Source of the DNA: Burkholderiaceae bacterium | GTDB taxonomy: Bacteria > Pseudomonadota > Gammaproteobacteria > Burkholderiales > Burkholderiaceae_A | Direction of reading: 5' to 3' | Length of the DNA stretch: 64,000 bases | Assembly: GCA_004214155.1 (NCBI GenBank) | Contig: SGYQ01000005.1 | Span: forward strand, 1 to 64,000 | Shown: in pieces, positions 61,731 to 64,000 of the stretch | Layout of the letters: every line of letters begins with the position of its first letter | How positions within the stretch are numbered: the first letter of the stretch is position 1 | Program-made: the position numbers and the translations under genes | The notes under the pieces: model-generated | The model's input: only the letters and a program-made list of their open reading frames with translations | Databases searched by the model: none | What the model was told of the DNA's origin: nothing

Positions 61731-62579
61731 ATGACTTTGACAGACAGTATTGCATCTAAAATATTTAATAAAGCTTGCTTAAGTAGGGCATTTGAGGAAG
61801 AACTTTTCCAACGCGTCTCCAAAAAAGAAGTGAAGATTCCAGTCTATATGTCAGCAGGGCAAGAGTATATATCTGCAACACTTGCTGTTTTTTTAGAGCA
61901 GTTATCTAGAGCAGAAAAACAGATTTTCATTCAACACCGTGGGCACTCAACATATCTATCTTTTGGTGGTTCTGCAGAAAAGCTGATTTACGAAATTTTA
62001 GGAGACAAGAGGGGCTGTTCTGGTGGAATGGGAGGCTCTGCCTCAATTCAATGCAGAGAAAACAACATTTTTGGTCATGATGGAATGATGGGATCACACG
62101 GACCTATCTCTGTAGGAGCTTGTTATGGTAACAAAAAGTTTACACTTTGTTTTGCTGGGGATGCTGCTGCTGAAGAGGATTATTTTTTAGCTGCTATAGC
62201 GTGGGCTTCTACCAAAAAGCTTCCGATTTGGTTCATTGTGGAAGATAACAATTTATCCATTTTGACGGAGAAACGTGTGAGAAGGTGTTGGGAAATGCAA
62301 GATGTTGCGAAATCATTCAAAATGAAAGCATTTGACTCCTCAGATGATCCTCATGAATTATGGCCGGTGCTTGAACAGTGTTCAATCGAAGAACCGTTAC
62401 TTTTGAACGTAAAAACCAATCGATTGTTTTGGCATGCTGGAGCAGGAATAGATTCTGATGAGACTCCCGATCTGCATGAGTCATGGTTGAGAAAAAACGG
62501 GAAAGAAAGGTTTGAACGGGAAAGGAGGAAGATAAAAACAGTATGGGAAAGTTGCCTAAAACACTTAGAGAAACAATAA
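61731..62579 (+). CDS. TPP-dependent dehydrogenase, alpha (E1-alpha-like) subunit
   Basis: A 282-residue subunit of a split thiamine-diphosphate enzyme. IQHRGHSTYLSFGG, DKRGCSGGMGGSAS and the TPP-Mg motif AGDAAAEEDY ... VEDNN are visible. It is shorter than classical pyruvate-dehydrogenase E1-alpha subunits (about 330-370). No E2 or E3 subunit follows, so it is unlikely to be a normal 2-oxoacid dehydrogenase complex. Transfer of a two- or three-carbon unit onto a sugar-like acceptor is plausible (inference). It overlaps its partner by 37 bases. Confidence 0.88.
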   Translation: MTLTDSIASKIFNKACLSRAFEEELFQRVSKKEVKIPVYMSAGQEYISATLAVFLEQLSRAEKQIFIQHRGHSTYLSFGGSAEKLIYEILGDKRGCSGGMGGSASIQCRENNIFGHDGMMGSHGPISVGACYGNKKFTLCFAGDAAAEEDYFLAAIAWASTKKLPIWFIVEDNNLSILTEKRVRRCWEMQDVAKSFKMKAFDSSDDPHELWPVLEQCSIEEPLLLNVKTNRLFWHAGAGIDSDETPDLHESWLRKNGKERFERERRKIKTVWESCLKHLEKQ

Positions 62580-63463
62580 AGGCTATAACAAAAACTCATT
62601 TAATTGAAAAAAACGGATTGGCTATGGGTCAATGCTTAACTGCTGTTGGTTGGGTTGGTGGAACGTTACCAGAGTTGTATGAAGATAAAGGAATGGTGGA
62701 GCTGTCCATGGCAGACGTTGCAGGAGGAGGGTTTGCAGTAGGCGCCGCCCTTTCGGGAAGAAGACCAATGTATATTATTCGATATCAGGGTTTTAATTGG
62801 TTTAATGCTCCCATAATTATTAATTATGCTTGCAAGTCAAAAGAGATATGGGGAGTCCCGTGTCCGATGTTTATAAGATCAATAGCAATGGAGGGTGGAA
62901 TTGGACCTGTTGCCGGTTCATCACATCATTCTTTATACTACCGAATGCCAGGGGTGATAATACGGTCTCCAATGACTCCACTTGAATATGAGAAATGTTA
63001 CGATGATTTTATGGACGGTGATGACGTTTACTACGTTTCTGAGCATAGAGGGTCTTATGGAAATTCTGAGGAGTTAGAGAACATTGCTTTTTCCAAACCA
63101 GATATTTGTTTGTTTCCGATTTCTATAACAAGATTTGCAGCGATGGATGCCGCCGAAATTCTTACAAAAAAAGGTTATAAAATTGCAGTTCATCACATAG
63201 AGACCATTAAACCTTTTAGGATAGATTCGGAGATGAAAAGAAGTCTCGAAGCTGCGGGAACAGGGTTAGTTCTTGATGATGACTATTGCGACGGAGTTGC
63301 TAAAGCAATTGCTTTCGATCTTTTTAAGGAGACTGGTTCTGTTATGGAAGTACTTGGGTTAGAAAATAAAACCGCGGGATTCTCTGAAAAAGTCGACAAT
63401 TTACCGCCTGATAAACTCGATATTGAGAAAAAGGTTATAGATATCCTTGAAAGGAAAAAATAG
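62543..63463 (+). CDS. TPP-dependent dehydrogenase/transketolase, beta subunit
   Basis: A 306-residue partner of the preceding subunit. The pyrimidine-binding domain is visible (MADVAGGGFAVGAALSGRRP, RYQGFNWFNAPIIINY), followed by the transketolase C-terminal domain (DICLFPISITRFAAMDAAEI, HHIETIKPFRI, GLVLDDDYCDGVAKAI). ATG 62543 lies inside the alpha gene behind AGGAGG at longer-than-usual spacing. The next in-frame ATG (62624) would cut the domain. Together they look like a complete, stand-alone heterodimeric TPP enzyme, not a fragment. Confidence 0.88.
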   Translation: MGKLPKTLRETIKAITKTHLIEKNGLAMGQCLTAVGWVGGTLPELYEDKGMVELSMADVAGGGFAVGAALSGRRPMYIIRYQGFNWFNAPIIINYACKSKEIWGVPCPMFIRSIAMEGGIGPVAGSSHHSLYYRMPGVIIRSPMTPLEYEKCYDDFMDGDDVYYVSEHRGSYGNSEELENIAFSKPDICLFPISITRFAAMDAAEILTKKGYKIAVHHIETIKPFRIDSEMKRSLEAAGTGLVLDDDYCDGVAKAIAFDLFKETGSVMEVLGLENKTAGFSEKVDNLPPDKLDIEKKVIDILERKK

Positions 63464-64000
63464 TGGTGTCACCTAAATTTCCGTTAATGCGGAACAATAT
63501 TTTAAGGACGGATTTAGATGCTGTGATTGCATATCTAGAAACTGACGACCCAATGCTCACAAATGGAGCGAATGTCAGGGCCTTTGAAGAAGCTTGGTCT
63601 AAATGGTTGGGAGTAAAATATTCAGTTTTTGTTAACTCAGGATCCTCAGCAAACTTGCTGAGTTTATTTATTTTAAAGGAACGTTATCCGGAGGGTGGGG
63701 ACGTGATCGTTCCGCCTCTTACATGGGTTTCGGATATTGTAAGCGTAATAATGGCTGGCTTCAAACCAGTTTTTTGCGATATCAACAAGCGTACCTTGGG
63801 TTTGGATTGCGAAGAAGTTAAAAAAAAACTAACACCACAAACTCGTGCAGTTTTTATAACTCATGCTCAAGGTTTTAACGCGCTTAGCGATGATCTTCTC
63901 AGTATGCTTGATGAAAAAAAAATTTGTTTAATAGAGGATGTATGTGAATCCCATGGTGCGACACATCAAGATAAAAAAGTGGGGACGTTCGGTTGGATTT
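63463..64000 (+). CDS. DegT/DnrJ/EryC1 aminotransferase family (cut by right edge)
   Basis: A PLP-dependent sugar aminotransferase or related dehydratase. The visible 179 codons include MRNNILRTDLDAVIAYLETD, YSVFVNSGSSANLLSLFIL (the phosphate-binding Ser region) and LIEDVCESHGA, the Asp that contacts PLP. The catalytic Lys (or the His that replaces it in 3-dehydratases) is beyond the edge. It therefore cannot be decided whether this is an aminotransferase or a ColD/RfbH-type dehydratase. GTG at 63463 or 63466, or ATG 63487, could start it. It directly abuts the TPP beta subunit and probably acts in the same pathway on a keto-sugar. Confidence 0.86.
   Translation, partial: MVSPKFPLMRNNILRTDLDAVIAYLETDDPMLTNGANVRAFEEAWSKWLGVKYSVFVNSGSSANLLSLFILKERYPEGGDVIVPPLTWVSDIVSVIMAGFKPVFCDINKRTLGLDCEEVKKKLTPQTRAVFITHAQGFNALSDDLLSMLDEKKICLIEDVCESHGATHQDKKVGTFGWI

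Overview
The window reads as a piece of a low-GC (about 40% by eye), probably marine gammaproteobacterial chromosome. This assignment is an inference from gene order and regulation: flgN-flgM-flgA divergent from flgBCDEFGHIJKL, then fliD-flaG-flagellin, plus an flrC-fliE-fliF-fliG-fliH operon. Promoters for two specialised sigma factors are visible: five good sigma-54 sites (GG-N10-GC) and four sigma-28 sites (TAAAGTTT-N11-GCCGATAA type). The species cannot be named from the sequence. No rRNA, tRNA, IS element, CRISPR array or origin was recognised, and no gene-free stretch exceeds 300 bases.

Layout. 1-5556 (minus): a sigma-54 promoter drives an FlrC-like activator, fliE, fliF, fliG and the start of fliH, which carries perfect 63-bp tandem repeats and runs off the left edge. 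5627-7191 (minus): flgA, then flgM-flgN behind a sigma-28 promoter. 7186-24224 (plus): a LysM/transglycosylase-like gene with its own sigma-54 promoter, then the flgB-to-flgL rod, hook, ring and junction genes behind a second one. 24231-34166 (plus): fliD, flaG and two tandem giant flagellins (1128 and 1154 aa), with sigma-28 promoters and strong terminators. 34165-36455 (minus): an unknown gene and a TPR-glycosyltransferase resembling flagellin glycosyltransferases of the FlmG type. 36512-43007 (plus): a sigma-54-controlled TPR-like gene and a sigma-54-controlled flagellin of 1880 aa.

The most striking feature of the flagellar half is that the surface-exposed axial proteins are greatly enlarged (FlgE 1723, FlgK 1245, FliD 674, flagellins 1128/1154/1880 aa), while the rod proteins and FlgL have ordinary sizes. 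The 1880-aa flagellin contains an internal tandem duplication of about 300 residues, and a module of about 80 residues is shared between it and the filament cap FliD.

43037-64000 holds a tightly packed, mostly plus-strand cluster that looks like glycan or small-molecule biosynthesis: glutamine-dependent asparagine synthase-like enzyme, GT-A-like and GT9-like transferases, four SAM-fold methyltransferase-like proteins, a heptose-kinase-like GHMP kinase, a PhyH dioxygenase, a zinc dehydrogenase, an aldo/keto reductase, a NUDIX hydrolase, a HemN-like radical SAM enzyme, a cupin, a B12-type radical SAM enzyme, a split TPP-dependent dehydrogenase and a DegT aminotransferase cut by the right edge. 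Its position next to the flagellins and the TPR-glycosyltransferase makes flagellin (or other surface) glycan modification the leading hypothesis. The chemistry does not match a pathway I recognise, so this is the best candidate for an undescribed system.
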